64,000 bases of DNA. It comes from Pantoea rwandensis. GTDB lineage: Bacteria; Pseudomonadota; Gammaproteobacteria; Enterobacterales; Enterobacteriaceae. The notes below the pieces were generated by a model. The model searched no databases, had not been told where the DNA came from, and saw only the letters and a list, made by a program, of their open reading frames with translations. The stretch is taken from NCBI RefSeq assembly GCF_002095475.1, contig NZ_MLFR01000001.1:310001-374000 (forward strand). Reading direction: 5' to 3'. Every line of letters begins with the position of its first letter. The first letter of the stretch is position 1. Positions 1 through 10,401 of this stretch are shown here, piece after piece. The translations under genes were made by a program, and so were the position numbers.

Positions 1-367
1 CAATATCCAGCGATGTGGTAATCACAGTTGCAGGTCCTTTTAGCATCGCTGCCACGGCCAAGACCGTGCTACCCGCATCAAGAAAAAGAGTGCAACCAGA
101 CGGAATTTTTTCTGCAACCAGGGTACCCAAGTTGACTTTGACGTCCGGAATTAGCGTGCTCCGTTCATGCCTGCTCATCACTGAAAGGTCTAAAGCCACA
201 GCCCCACCATGGTTTTTCTGGGCAAGACCTTTCTTTTCAAGAAAGGCTAAATCGCGACGGACGGTATCTGCAGATACCTGAAGTTTATCTACTAATTCGC
301 CGATCCCCGCCTGACCTTCTTTGAGAAGCAGCTCCATTAGCAGTTTCTGTCTTGCTGTTTTATGCAT
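1..367 (-). CDS. DeoR-family transcriptional regulator, N-terminal part (runs off left edge)
   Basis: The minus strand encodes about 122 residues from an ATG at 367 and stays open to the window edge. Residues 5-55 form the winged helix-turn-helix of DeoR repressors (RQKLLMELL, then SADTVRRDLAFLE, then NHGGAVAL). The start of the sugar-phosphate sensor domain follows (TLFLDAGSTVLAVA). Members of this family usually repress a neighbouring carbohydrate operon and release DNA on binding a phosphorylated sugar. The regulated operon and the C-terminal effector domain would lie to the left of the window. The family is clear; the effector is not. Confidence 0.85.
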   Translation of the reverse strand, partial: MHKTARQKLLMELLLKEGQAGIGELVDKLQVSADTVRRDLAFLEKKGLAQKNHGGAVALDLSVMSRHERSTLIPDVKVNLGTLVAEKIPSGCTLFLDAGSTVLAVAAMLKGPATVITTSLDI

Positions 368-594
368 GATAATCTCAAAACCGCAAAATATCGCAACAAG
401 CAGCATAATACAGCAAATTGCTGCTGTCTGTGATTTGTTTACTACTTTGTTCGATGGGAAGAAATGTGGTTTAAATGAGAAAGTAGAATCGCATGCGGAT
501 ATGGCACTCAACACCTGCAGCTTCGTCGCAAGCAAGCTGCTTTGATGTCGTACACCTGAATGGGGCAGCTCTAAGGGCTGCGAACCTGTTCTGT
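368..594. other. intergenic region, no gene seen
   Basis: This AT-rich stretch lies between the DeoR-type gene, which reads left from 367, and the 3' end of the FliB-type gene. It should hold the promoter of the DeoR-type gene. A weak GCAGC/GCTGC dyad lies near 401-430. No convincing coding region or terminator was seen. Confidence 0.4.
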
Positions 595-1800
595 TTATTT
601 TAAAATGCAGAGTAAATTTAGGCCATGACTAAAATTGCTTTTATTAACCTCAGCCAAGAGTAAATCTTCAGCATTTTTGTCATGCCTGGTCACACTATGA
701 TAACTATAGATAATATTAATCACATCAGCTTCCTCCATACTGGTGTCAAGTTCAACGGAAGCAGTGATCAAACATTTTAATAAGAACCATTCTGAAAGTA
801 AAAAATGAAGGTTCGAGATTGGACTTCTTCCTTTTTTAAATGGGAAGAAATCCTCATAAATACGATACTGCATGTAATTACTGAGAAGGAAATGGCGTTC
901 ACGTAGCCAAGATGCAGCTTTCTCATGCCAGATTTTATTTAGCTGCTGAAAGGATTGAACTGCGGTGTTCGCTCCAGAATCTTCATCTTTATGAAGCAGG
1001 TTAAGTTTTTGAACGTAGGTAAGAAGAATATTTCCACCCCTCCCTTCTTCTTTAGTACCAAGATACTTTTGTAAATGCAGCAATAGATTAGACTGAAGAT
1101 GATAATCAGTGGGTAAATCTTCAACTTGCCTTCTGATTACGCCATTTTTTATTGCGTCCTGAACACCCTCAAAATAAACCATAAGGTTTTCAACGAAGCC
1201 ATCACCTTCTAATATCTCCTCACGATATTGAATCAATTTAATTATGCCGTATAAACCCTCTTCAATATTCTCATCGCAACTGTTTATAATATGAGAACAC
1301 ATCAGATTTAGCAGGCGATCTTCTTGAAAAATTTCTGGTGAATCAAGTGCGTGAGGGTTTTGTTTGATTTTTTCACTGAAAAGCATCGCATCAGGTGTTG
1401 TTAACAGTAGTCTTGCCGCTTCTGGACAAGACAAGGTCAGATTACTTCTAATTTCATATTTATAGCTGGCATAAATACGGGGATAGAGAGCACAGGTAGT
1501 ACTTAAGGATTTTTCCCCTAAAGTCTTGTGCACTTTGCACAATCTGTCTTTATCTAGAAAAGCGCAGTTTCCATTACTTTGCCGCAGGATCTTTCCCCAA
1601 CTAGTATGACTCGCTTGAGTTGTTACGATTTTCTCTGCTGCAATATGGCGAATTTCAATGTTTTCACTTGTCATGTAACGAGTTACGGTCGGTTCATCGA
1701 GTTCTATCTCCCAGCCCTTGCAACAATGATCGATGCAAGCACTCCCCACACATTGAAACTGGTTGAGAAATGCGGGTTCAATAATAACTATGTCTTCCAT
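595..1800 (-). CDS. fliB: FliB-type flagellin lysine-N-methylase
   Basis: About 401 residues. The N-terminus has the cysteine-rich signature of the FliB family: CVGSACIDHCCKGWEIE at residues 17-33, then CAFLDKDRLCKVH and CALYPR. These cysteines probably bind an Fe-S cluster. FliB methylates lysines on flagellin in Salmonella. The start at 1800 (MEDIVIIEP) fits the family N-terminus better than the ATG at 1815. The gene is AT-rich and stands alone: no flagellin or other flagellar gene is in the window, so it may be a stray or transferred copy acting on another protein. The family call is firm; the substrate is inferred. Confidence 0.8.
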   Translation of the reverse strand: MEDIVIIEPAFLNQFQCVGSACIDHCCKGWEIELDEPTVTRYMTSENIEIRHIAAEKIVTTQASHTSWGKILRQSNGNCAFLDKDRLCKVHKTLGEKSLSTTCALYPRIYASYKYEIRSNLTLSCPEAARLLLTTPDAMLFSEKIKQNPHALDSPEIFQEDRLLNLMCSHIINSCDENIEEGLYGIIKLIQYREEILEGDGFVENLMVYFEGVQDAIKNGVIRRQVEDLPTDYHLQSNLLLHLQKYLGTKEEGRGGNILLTYVQKLNLLHKDEDSGANTAVQSFQQLNKIWHEKAASWLRERHFLLSNYMQYRIYEDFFPFKKGRSPISNLHFLLSEWFLLKCLITASVELDTSMEEADVINIIYSYHSVTRHDKNAEDLLLAEVNKSNFSHGLNLLCILK

Positions 1801-2060
1801 AAATCTGCTTACCATTAAGATGATGAAAATTTTAAAACTAAGATAACCAATTTAAATGGTGTCTATGGGGTTAAAAGAAAACTAAAACGCATCTTATTTT
1901 TCTTATTATTATTTTATTTAAATAAACAACTAATGTTTCGCACAGATTGGTTAGACTTTAGCAGTCAGATTAAATCATCATCAAGTCAGATCTCATTATC
2001 ACTGCATTAATTAAATGGCCTCTGTAAACATCTGCTTCATTTCCAATCCTAGCCTTTGAA

Positions 2061-3380
2061 TTATCGGTAACGCTCCCAGCGTTGCTGGGCGGAGCCTAAC
2101 CAGAAACTCAACGCCAGCCACGCAACTGATAAAGGAACAGCAACCATAGCAATACCACTCATGCTCAACCCGGCAGCGAGCAAGCCTGCACAACTCCACG
2201 CGGCTAATTGATCACCGGCACGGTAGACAACGGTATCAATGAAATTCTTGGTCTTAAATCGATCCTCTCTTGTTACCGCAGTAAACAGAATTTCCCTTGC
2301 CGGTCGCGTAAGTGCATAGTTACTTACATTCCGAATGGCCTGAAATATCACAAACACCACGATCCCCGGATAAATGGATAGCATTGAAAAACCAGCAACA
2401 CTCATCAATGGCAACGCGCAAAGGGTCAGGGCAAGACCGGTCCAGGCGATAATCCGGCCAGTAAGAAATATTTGAACAATTAGCGTTAACCCGTTAACCA
2501 AGAGGTTAATGTTTGCGAAAAACGCTGTGCGCGAAGCTCTGTCAGGAAATTGCTGTTCAGCAATCGAAGCCTGATTGAAATAAAGGATTGTCGATGTGAG
2601 CGAATAGAAAAGAATAAACCCCGCAATCCCGAGAAGATAAGGAGAACTAAAGGTATTTGAGATGCCACTGAGCAGCCCGCCTCCAACAGGACGGTGTGCT
2701 TCCTCCCGTTCTGCTGGAATGTGAAACGCATCACTAATGACTGAGAGACGCCTCGCTGAATAAACTGCAAGTTCTAACAATATCAGAGAGATAAATAACA
2801 ATCCCCCTTGCCCAACAATATCTACCAGTCCTGATGTCATTGCAGACCCCACAATGCCTCCGGTTGTGGCACCTGTTGCTAAAAAACCAAAAAGTCTACG
2901 TGCCTGGGCTGCGTTGAAAACATCCACAACAAATGACCAAAATACGGAAATAACAAACAAATTAAACACTGAGACCCATATAAAAAAAGCACGTCCTGTC
3001 CACACCCTGTCTTGAGGCGATGCCAAGGCAAGTAACAACATGAAGATCAGTAAATTGACCATAAAAAAGCGGTAGGTAATCTCAATGAACTTTTCTCGCG
3101 GCCAGCGCCGAACAACCCAGGCAAACAGTGGATTAGCCACCACCATGGCGACAAGGGTGCCGCTGAATAGCCAAGGGAGGTTCCTTACACCACCCGCTAC
3201 GCCTAACTCTTCACGTATTGGGCGCAAAATATAATAGGCAAGGAACAGGGCAAAAATGTACAACCAAGACCAAGCCAGTGCAGCCCCTTCACCCGATGAG
3301 GAAGAATCTACTGCGATAGTTTTGATGAGAAAACGCCGTCCTGAAGACGCCAGTCTACGAACCGATGCTACGTCATTCAT
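2061..3380 (-). CDS. NTP/NDP exchange (Tlc-like) / MFS-type membrane transporter
   Basis: About 439 residues with roughly a dozen hydrophobic segments. The first after the cytoplasmic N-terminus contains LYIFALFLAYYILRPIREELG. The conserved YYxLRPxRxE element and the layout resemble bacterial relatives of ATP/ADP translocases, which are often annotated as MFS transporters. The ATG at 3380 has AGGA eight bases upstream; the in-frame ATG at 3389 directly abuts that site, so 3380 is preferred. It follows the exported SDR gene by 71 bp on the same strand and may be co-transcribed with it. The substrate cannot be read from the sequence; free-living bacteria with such genes are not known to import ATP. 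Confidence 0.7.
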   Translation of the reverse strand: MNDVASVRRLASSGRRFLIKTIAVDSSSSGEGAALAWSWLYIFALFLAYYILRPIREELGVAGGVRNLPWLFSGTLVAMVVANPLFAWVVRRWPREKFIEITYRFFMVNLLIFMLLLALASPQDRVWTGRAFFIWVSVFNLFVISVFWSFVVDVFNAAQARRLFGFLATGATTGGIVGSAMTSGLVDIVGQGGLLFISLILLELAVYSARRLSVISDAFHIPAEREEAHRPVGGGLLSGISNTFSSPYLLGIAGFILFYSLTSTILYFNQASIAEQQFPDRASRTAFFANINLLVNGLTLIVQIFLTGRIIAWTGLALTLCALPLMSVAGFSMLSIYPGIVVFVIFQAIRNVSNYALTRPAREILFTAVTREDRFKTKNFIDTVVYRAGDQLAAWSCAGLLAAGLSMSGIAMVAVPLSVAWLALSFWLGSAQQRWERYR

Positions 3381-3451
3381 CGCTGGCATCCTTTGCTATT
3401 AAGTTTAAATAAGGGGAACAAAGTGAGGATGTTGTTTGATTTCATGGGATG

Positions 3452-4345
3452 TCAGCGGTTAAATCGGCCACGAAGTGCATTCAAATCTTCTTTTACTCTT
3501 TGAGGTTCATTACCCGCAGGCAGCGTATCCTGGTCTCCTGGGCCATTATCACTACCTGACTCATCGGTGGTGAGTGCCGCATAGAGAGGATCGAGATCAG
3601 ATTGAGTAGTTCCTTTCACAGCGACCAATTCAAAGGTTTTTTTATTCGCTGAGGGGGCAGTAATTGCATCAACCAGTACCTGAGCGAGCTGATTGCGTGA
3701 GATGACACCATCTGCAGGTGAGCCTGACCAGTGGGTGTCCCCCTGGCGCATCACGAGTTGATGCTCATTGCTACTGTTATAGTCGAACCATCCGGGCCTG
3801 ACGATGGTGTATGGCAAACCACTGGCTCGAACCAATCTCTCACCGCGTCGTTTCCAGTCATGGCCAATGGAAGGTTTAGTTACGCCCACGGTTGTCATCA
3901 GAACAATGTGGGCAGGTTCTTCCAGCACACTCAACACATTTCTCACAGCACCATAGTTAACTGCTTCAGCCCCTTGAGCGTCATTACCACTGATACCGTG
4001 CGTAAATATTACAGCTGTAACCCCTTCCAGTGCGGTGTGGAGAGTATCGGCTTTAGTCAGATCGCCAGGAACCACGGCCACGCCCTTAGGGAATAGACGC
4101 GCCTGTGCTAAATCACGTACTGAAGCGCGCGTTTCGTAGCCTCTTCTGAATGCCTCAGCCACGACAGGACGACCTATGCTTCCACTTGCCCCAACCACTA
4201 GAACAACAGGCGTATTTCGCTGCCGTTGTGAAGCAGGATTTTCGTCACGGCTTTGCTGTTGTATTTCACTGGCACCGACACCGGAAGCAGCACAAAGCAT
4301 CATGAGCGCAGATAAGGAGGCCGGTATACGGCGAATGCTAAACAT
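3452..4345 (-). CDS. exported NAD(P)-binding SDR (NmrA/YwnB-like)
   Basis: 297 residues. A Sec-type signal peptide (MFSIRRIPASLSALMMLCAA, cleavage near GVGASE) is followed by an atypical SDR Rossmann fold: VVLVVGASGSIGRPVV at about 47-62 binds the nucleotide, and RPGWFDYN is typical of NmrA/YwnB-like proteins. The tail from about residue 262 is acidic and low in complexity. NAD(P)-dependent enzymes are unusual in the periplasm, so the signal peptide is notable. A CTGACA-type inverted repeat about 100 bp upstream (4446-4461) matches those before the cupin operon and the Tat-exported AKR, which places the gene in the same inferred regulon. Confidence 0.75.
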   Translation of the reverse strand: MFSIRRIPASLSALMMLCAASGVGASEIQQQSRDENPASQRQRNTPVVLVVGASGSIGRPVVAEAFRRGYETRASVRDLAQARLFPKGVAVVPGDLTKADTLHTALEGVTAVIFTHGISGNDAQGAEAVNYGAVRNVLSVLEEPAHIVLMTTVGVTKPSIGHDWKRRGERLVRASGLPYTIVRPGWFDYNSSNEHQLVMRQGDTHWSGSPADGVISRNQLAQVLVDAITAPSANKKTFELVAVKGTTQSDLDPLYAALTTDESGSDNGPGDQDTLPAGNEPQRVKEDLNALRGRFNR

Positions 4346-4445
4346 AATATCAATTCTCCAGAAGAGGGATTTATTTATACCTACGGTCCATCTGAATTTT
4401 CATATAACTATATTAAGCTTCAGCTGTCGGCAGGATGACAGGTGG

Positions 4446-4461
4446 ATAACAATTTTGTCAG
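4446..4461 (-). promoter_or_regulatory. CTGACA-type response-regulator box upstream of the SDR
   Basis: Read on the minus strand this is CTGACAAAATTGTTAT, almost identical to the 12492-12507 box and related to 8957-8972 and 12440-12457. Its shape matches the CusR/HprR/PcoR-type box (an inverted repeat around AAAATT) known in Enterobacterales. It lies about 100 bp before the SDR start. A further half-site (CTGACAAAAT) is at 4501-4510. Assigning it to the local response regulator is inference. Confidence 0.5.
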
Positions 4462-4561
4462 TTTTAATTGGATAAAAATAAATGACCGATTCATCAGTAA
4501 CTGACAAAATCAACCATATTCAACACCAACTAAATAGGATAGTGAGCTCGAGAAAAAATAA

Positions 4562-4596
4562 CAATCTTCTCTTATCTGTAAAATAAGAGAAGATTG
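4562..4596 (-). terminator. intrinsic terminator of the aldo/keto reductase gene
   Basis: A perfect 14-bp stem (4562-4575 paired with 4583-4596) encloses a 7-base loop. On the minus strand it is followed by a T-rich tract (4551-4561 complemented). It lies just past the stop of the AKR at 4623. Confidence 0.85.
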
Positions 4597-4622
4597 GTTT
4601 TCTCACCGAGTAATATTGTATA

Positions 4623-5615
<993 letters not shown>

Positions 5616-5651
5616 CTAATTCCTCCTGCTGAATCTCAAACGATTGATGGT

Positions 5652-6575
<924 letters not shown>

Positions 6576-6627
6576 CTAGGGTTTATTAATGGGGTTCATC
6601 AATCCGATGGCCCCATCAGGATTCACC

Positions 6628-7047
6628 TTATTGCGGGTTTTTCTCTTTCAAGAAATGGCTGACTTGATCGGCAATCTGTAGATTGTTTAGATCTGAGAAT
6701 GGAAAATGTGTATTACCCTTTATTCCAATTTCAGGTAAATGGATAACCGTAACATCGCCCCCATGCTTGTTGGCTACGTCACGCCATTCACGCGCCATTG
6801 CCAGCCTTACCCGCCAACTGTCTTGCGCCGGCAAACTCACTGGCTTAGCTGGGATGTTGTCCCCATAAAAAATCAGTATAGGAATTTTTGTCAACGCCAT
6901 GAATTTATCGATGGCAACGGGTTCACCTTTTAAAGTATCGAATGCACTGGGCATAGGTGCTGGCACCTCGTCGGAAGGGAAAACGAATCCGCTGCCAGGC
7001 TCAAAGGCAACAATAGCTTTAACGTTGCAATTGCATTCATAATTCAA
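6628..7047 (-). pseudogene. C-terminal remnant of an exported alpha/beta hydrolase
   Basis: 139 codons resembling only the last part of alpha/beta hydrolases of this type: NVKAIVAFEPGSGFVFP through the Asp strand IPILIFYGDNIP to a final HFPFSDLNN with the catalytic-His region. The signal peptide and the nucleophile elbow are missing. The first ATG overlaps the flavodoxin stop by four bases (7044-7047), and the first seven codons do not fit the family. A deletion has apparently joined the end of the flavodoxin gene to the hydrolase tail. The fragment may still be translated by coupling, but it lacks the catalytic Ser. Confidence 0.75.
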
Positions 7048-7634
7048 ATCTTCAACGATGCCAGCCAGTTCGTCACTGTTTCAGTCGTTTTTCTTTCCTG
7101 ATCGCATTCCATTACCAGTGGTTGTTCCAACTGACTGTGCGGCGCCAGGCGCGCGAGGACATCAGTACAGTCGCCGGTTCCATATCCACCATGAGTAATA
7201 AACGGAATAATTTTTTTATTTTCCAAATTGTGAGAAGCAAGAAACGATTGCACCACTGGCGGCATACTGGCCCCCCAAACCGGATGTCCTAAATAGACCG
7301 TCTGGTAACGCTCCATATCAGCAACCATGTGTTTAAGTGCTGGCTTTACTCCCTGATCACGCTGCTGTTTAGCCTGTTCAACCGTTGCAAAGTAATCCTC
7401 TGGATAAGCATTTTCAGGTTCAATTTCGAATATAGTAGCGTTAAGGGTGCGATGAATGACACCCGCGAGTACCCGCGTATTACCGCTTCTGGAAAAATAT
7501 ACGACCAGAACTCCATTGTGACTTTGGATATTTTTGGGGCTTGCTACTGCCGTATTAATCGAAAGTTTTGTCAACGTTAATCCAGCGAATGCGGCTAGCA
7601 GCATTCTGCGAGTAGCATCATGTTCTTCAGACAT
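7044..7634 (-). CDS. exported flavodoxin-like protein
   Basis: 196 residues. A twin-arginine-like leader (TRRMLLAAFAGLTLTKL, ending near VAS) precedes a flavodoxin fold. The FMN phosphate loop is VVYFSRSGNTRVLAGVI at about 43-59; YLGHPVWGASMPPVV and FITHGGYGTGDC are the flavin-contacting loops of FldA/WrbA-like short flavodoxins. AAGGTC lies before the ATG. It is third in an operon with the cupin and CMD-like genes. A flavodoxin made for export is uncommon and suggests periplasmic electron transfer; the partner is unknown. Confidence 0.8.
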   Translation of the reverse strand: MSEEHDATRRMLLAAFAGLTLTKLSINTAVASPKNIQSHNGVLVVYFSRSGNTRVLAGVIHRTLNATIFEIEPENAYPEDYFATVEQAKQQRDQGVKPALKHMVADMERYQTVYLGHPVWGASMPPVVQSFLASHNLENKKIIPFITHGGYGTGDCTDVLARLAPHSQLEQPLVMECDQERKTTETVTNWLASLKI

Positions 7635-7663
7635 AAATTGACCTTATTGAGAATGAACAGGAA

Positions 7664-8416
7664 TTAATTCATGCTGGCAAGCGCTCTCTTCAGTGCATTT
7701 TCTGCTCGCATGGCTGCGTCTGATGCACCATTAGTCTGCAACACATTAACAACTTGTTGTAGCTGCCCGGCACTCAAGCCGACCCGCAAGCTGGCGCGCA
7801 TATGAGAAAGCAATTGTGCTTCAACTCCTGACGTGGCGGCCAAGGCCCCTACCGTCGCCAGTTCGCGACTCTGCCAGTCAAGGTTGTCGCGGGCAAAAAT
7901 ATCACCGAATAAATGAGTCTGTAAAAACTGATTTATTACCGGTGCAAAATCAAATAACGGCCCCTGAACGGGTGCCCCTGATATCTTAGTTTGATTTGCT
8001 AAACCTAAACGTCGCAGTTCTTCACCCACGGGTATCGCAGCTACAGGCTCTTTTCCTTCAACATCATGAATACCTTTTAGACGGCGATTGTCGACAACCT
8101 TTTTCAGTTCACTCAAAGCATTCAGACTGCGCGGAAATCCGGTGTAAGCATAAAGCTGGACCAAAATCTCTTTTGACTCACTTACCGTCAACCCGGCATC
8201 CAGCCCTTTATTAAGAGCATTGTTGAGCTGCTCCATGTTGCTTGTTGCCATAAATACGGCAATGAGCGGAATCGCCGCCTGCCGGGGCGAGAGTGTAGCT
8301 GAGCCGTCAACTGCCTTCGGTGGCGTGACTTCTGTCGAAGCCTGTAAAGCATTAATGCCCCCCAGAACAAGCAAGGCTGCCAAAATGATCGTCTTAATGT
8401 GCGTGATATTGCGCAT
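7664..8416 (-). CDS. exported carboxymuconolactone decarboxylase (AhpD-like) family protein
   Basis: 250 residues with a Sec signal peptide (TIILAALLVLGGINALQA). Two CMD-type helical repeats follow, at about 40-115 and 160-245 (DAGLTVSESKEILVQLYAYTGFPR and VGALAATSGVEAQLLSHMRA). Neither carries the CxxC of true AhpD alkyl-hydroperoxidases, so a thiol peroxidase role is unsupported. Its start lies 23 bp inside the cupin gene, a strong sign of translational coupling. CMD-like and cupin proteins are often paired; the reaction is unknown. Confidence 0.75.
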   Translation of the reverse strand: MRNITHIKTIILAALLVLGGINALQASTEVTPPKAVDGSATLSPRQAAIPLIAVFMATSNMEQLNNALNKGLDAGLTVSESKEILVQLYAYTGFPRSLNALSELKKVVDNRRLKGIHDVEGKEPVAAIPVGEELRRLGLANQTKISGAPVQGPLFDFAPVINQFLQTHLFGDIFARDNLDWQSRELATVGALAATSGVEAQLLSHMRASLRVGLSAGQLQQVVNVLQTNGASDAAMRAENALKRALASMN

Positions 8417-8873
8417 CAGTCACTTTCTCCATCCATTCAACAGTTTTTCCGTTAACGTTTCCGGTAACAGCCAGATGAGTCATTGCACTATTCGCTGCAG
8501 CACCATGCCAGTGTCTCACTCCAGCAGGACAAATAACGACATCCCCTGGCCTGATGATGCGAATAGGCTGTCCTTCCTGTTGAGTCAAACCGACTCCCGA
8601 TGTCACAACCAGACGTTGCCCTGCAGGATGGATATGCCAGGCTGATCGTGCTCCTGGTTCAAATGTCACATAGGCCGCTGAAACGTTTATGTCCTTATCT
8701 GCTGTAAATAAGGGATCAACACGAACACGTCCGGTAAAATTTTCAGCCGGCCCGGCGATGGCCTTTTGGCTACCGGCCCGGAGAATATTGGTGTTGACAC
8801 TATTCTCAGCCGAGAGAGAGGGATATGAGATGAAAGGAACTAACAGCAGGAATACACCGTGTTTTCTGATCAT
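8394..8873 (-). CDS. exported cupin-domain protein
   Basis: 159 residues: a signal peptide (MIRKHGVFLLLVPFISYPSLSA) and one cupin barrel. Metal ligands are seen in AWHIHPAGQRLVVTSGVG (two His) and in VRHWHGAAANS (His). This is the small cupin type often annotated as hydroxynitrile-lyase-like or as a sugar-binding cupin. It is first in an operon with the CMD-like protein, the flavodoxin and the hydrolase remnant. AAGGA lies before the ATG. The box CTGACAATTCTGTCAG (8957-8972), about 84 bp upstream and inside the 3' end of the sensor kinase gene, probably controls the operon. Confidence 0.8.
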   Translation of the reverse strand: MIRKHGVFLLLVPFISYPSLSAENSVNTNILRAGSQKAIAGPAENFTGRVRVDPLFTADKDINVSAAYVTFEPGARSAWHIHPAGQRLVVTSGVGLTQQEGQPIRIIRPGDVVICPAGVRHWHGAAANSAMTHLAVTGNVNGKTVEWMEKVTDAQYHAH

Positions 8874-8940
8874 GTTAACGCGTCCTTTTCGCGAGAAGCA
8901 GTCGCTTCAAAGCGAAGATTTTAACCAACGCATCATGTCT

Positions 8941-10398
8941 TCAAACTGACGGCTCCCTGACAATTCTGTCAGCTGTAGCGGAATCACCAACATGCACTGA
9001 TGCTTTAGAAGCGCGTTGAGTGCTCTGAGGCATAGCAAAAGTGAGACCGAAAGTATTTGTACCTGACTCACTATGGGCAAAAACGCTGCCTCCGTGCATG
9101 ATTGCAACTGCGCGGACGATTGAGAGTCCCAGCCCATGGTGTGTGTCACTCTTAGCACGTGATGAATCAACTCGATAAAAGCGTTCGAAAAGACGTTTTA
9201 AATGAGCAGGTTCAATCTCTTGACCGGGATTTGAAACTGCTACGCAGGCATGACTGCCAGTTGCACTGAGCCTGACGGAAATAACACTATGCGGCAACGA
9301 GTGCCTTGCACTGTTCTCAAGTAAATTAGCCAGAGAGCGATGAAACAGGCGACGATCAATATGCGCAATGACATTGCCTTCGACTTTTAAACTCAGGTGT
9401 TTTTCAGCAAAAGAGGGTTCAACATATTCAGCGGTTTTAAAGGTTTCCTCCCGGAGTGAAACCTCAGAGAGTTGTGAGGCATGTTCTCCGGCATGGGCAT
9501 GCGAAAGGAACAGCATATCGTTGACGATGGAAGTCATTCGCTCAAGCTCTTCAAGATTTGAACCGAGTAAGTCCTCAAGTTCTTCCTGTGACCTTCTTCT
9601 CGAAAGCCCCAACTGCGTCTGACCGATTAAATTAGTCAGCGGGGTGCGCAGTTCATGAGCCACATCCGCATTGAAGCTTTCAAGCTGCCGCCAGGCAACT
9701 TCCTGCCTTTCCAACACACCATTGAAGGAGTTTGCCAGTTGCTGCAATTCGTCAGGCATAGCATTGGTATCAAGTCGTTGGCCATGATCACCAGGGGCCA
9801 ATTGGTGTGCCTGGTGACTCAACCGCCCTACCGGTCTGAGGCCAACTTTTGCAACCAAATAGCCGATAAACGCGACGATTAAAACACCCAGCAAGGTGAT
9901 GATTATCAACGTCCGGGTGAATGCATTGAGTGTTCCCATGTAAGGTGTTGAATCAATAGCAACAACATAACGAAGTGCTGGCCTTTCACCGCTTGCAGGG
10001 ATGGTTTTCACTAATAAAAACAGCGAGCAGGCATCTTCAGTAGCACCAGGTACTTTGTTGATACCCTCTTTGAGAGAGGACCAGTTAACACCGACCGGCG
10101 GCACACCACCGATATTGAAACGTGCATCATCGCTAAGGATCCAATACCTTACTCGCTCTCCTTCTGAGTTAGCCAGATCGGTAAATTTGTGCGCAAGAGT
10201 CGACCATCCCTCAGCTGACGTTCGGGCAGTTATCCATGGATTCATCAATGACTGGCGAAAGAGAAGTTCATTATGCATTTGCTTTTGCAATGAATCGTGC
10301 AATGAACTGCGCAGCACAACACCGACTGTGGCAACAATGAGTACTGCACTCAACGCAAAAAGCAGCGCCAGATGCCCGGATAGGGAACGTTTAAACAT
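8941..10398 (-). CDS. heavy-metal/redox sensor histidine kinase (CusS/HprS-like)
   Basis: 485 residues. TM1 is about 9-30, a periplasmic sensor about 31-160, TM2 about 163-185, a HAMP linker about 186-240, and the phospho-acceptor H248 lies in FNADVAHELRTPLTNL. The HATPase domain carries LLENSARHS (N box), VAVSNPGQEI (G1) and HHGLGLSIVRAV (G2). Length and layout match CusS/PcoS/HprS kinases. It begins 3 bp after the response-regulator stop. The periplasmic domain shows no obvious His/Met-rich metal site, so the signal could be copper, silver or oxidative/chlorine stress as for HprS. The redox-enzyme neighbours favour oxidative stress, but this is inference. Confidence 0.85.
   Translation of the reverse strand: MFKRSLSGHLALLFALSAVLIVATVGVVLRSSLHDSLQKQMHNELLFRQSLMNPWITARTSAEGWSTLAHKFTDLANSEGERVRYWILSDDARFNIGGVPPVGVNWSSLKEGINKVPGATEDACSLFLLVKTIPASGERPALRYVVAIDSTPYMGTLNAFTRTLIIITLLGVLIVAFIGYLVAKVGLRPVGRLSHQAHQLAPGDHGQRLDTNAMPDELQQLANSFNGVLERQEVAWRQLESFNADVAHELRTPLTNLIGQTQLGLSRRRSQEELEDLLGSNLEELERMTSIVNDMLFLSHAHAGEHASQLSEVSLREETFKTAEYVEPSFAEKHLSLKVEGNVIAHIDRRLFHRSLANLLENSARHSLPHSVISVRLSATGSHACVAVSNPGQEIEPAHLKRLFERFYRVDSSRAKSDTHHGLGLSIVRAVAIMHGGSVFAHSESGTNTFGLTFAMPQSTQRASKASVHVGDSATADRIVREPSV
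8957..8972. promoter_or_regulatory. CTGACA-type box before the cupin operon
   Basis: CTGACAATTCTGTCAG is a perfect inverted repeat of CTGACA with a 4-base spacer. It sits inside the last codons of the sensor kinase gene, about 84 bp upstream of the cupin start. Similar repeats are at 4446-4461 and 12431-12507. I infer that it binds the response regulator encoded at 10402-11100. Confidence 0.55.
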
Positions 10399-10401
10399 GG
10401 G

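Noticed and set aside
939-1124. Short minus-strand frame inside the fliB-type gene
   Set aside because: It is a shadow of the well-supported FliB reading frame and has no ribosome site or recognisable similarity.
7664-8416. AhpD-like alkyl-hydroperoxide reductase function for the CMD-like protein
   Set aside because: No CxxC is present in either repeat, so the thiol chemistry of AhpD is missing.
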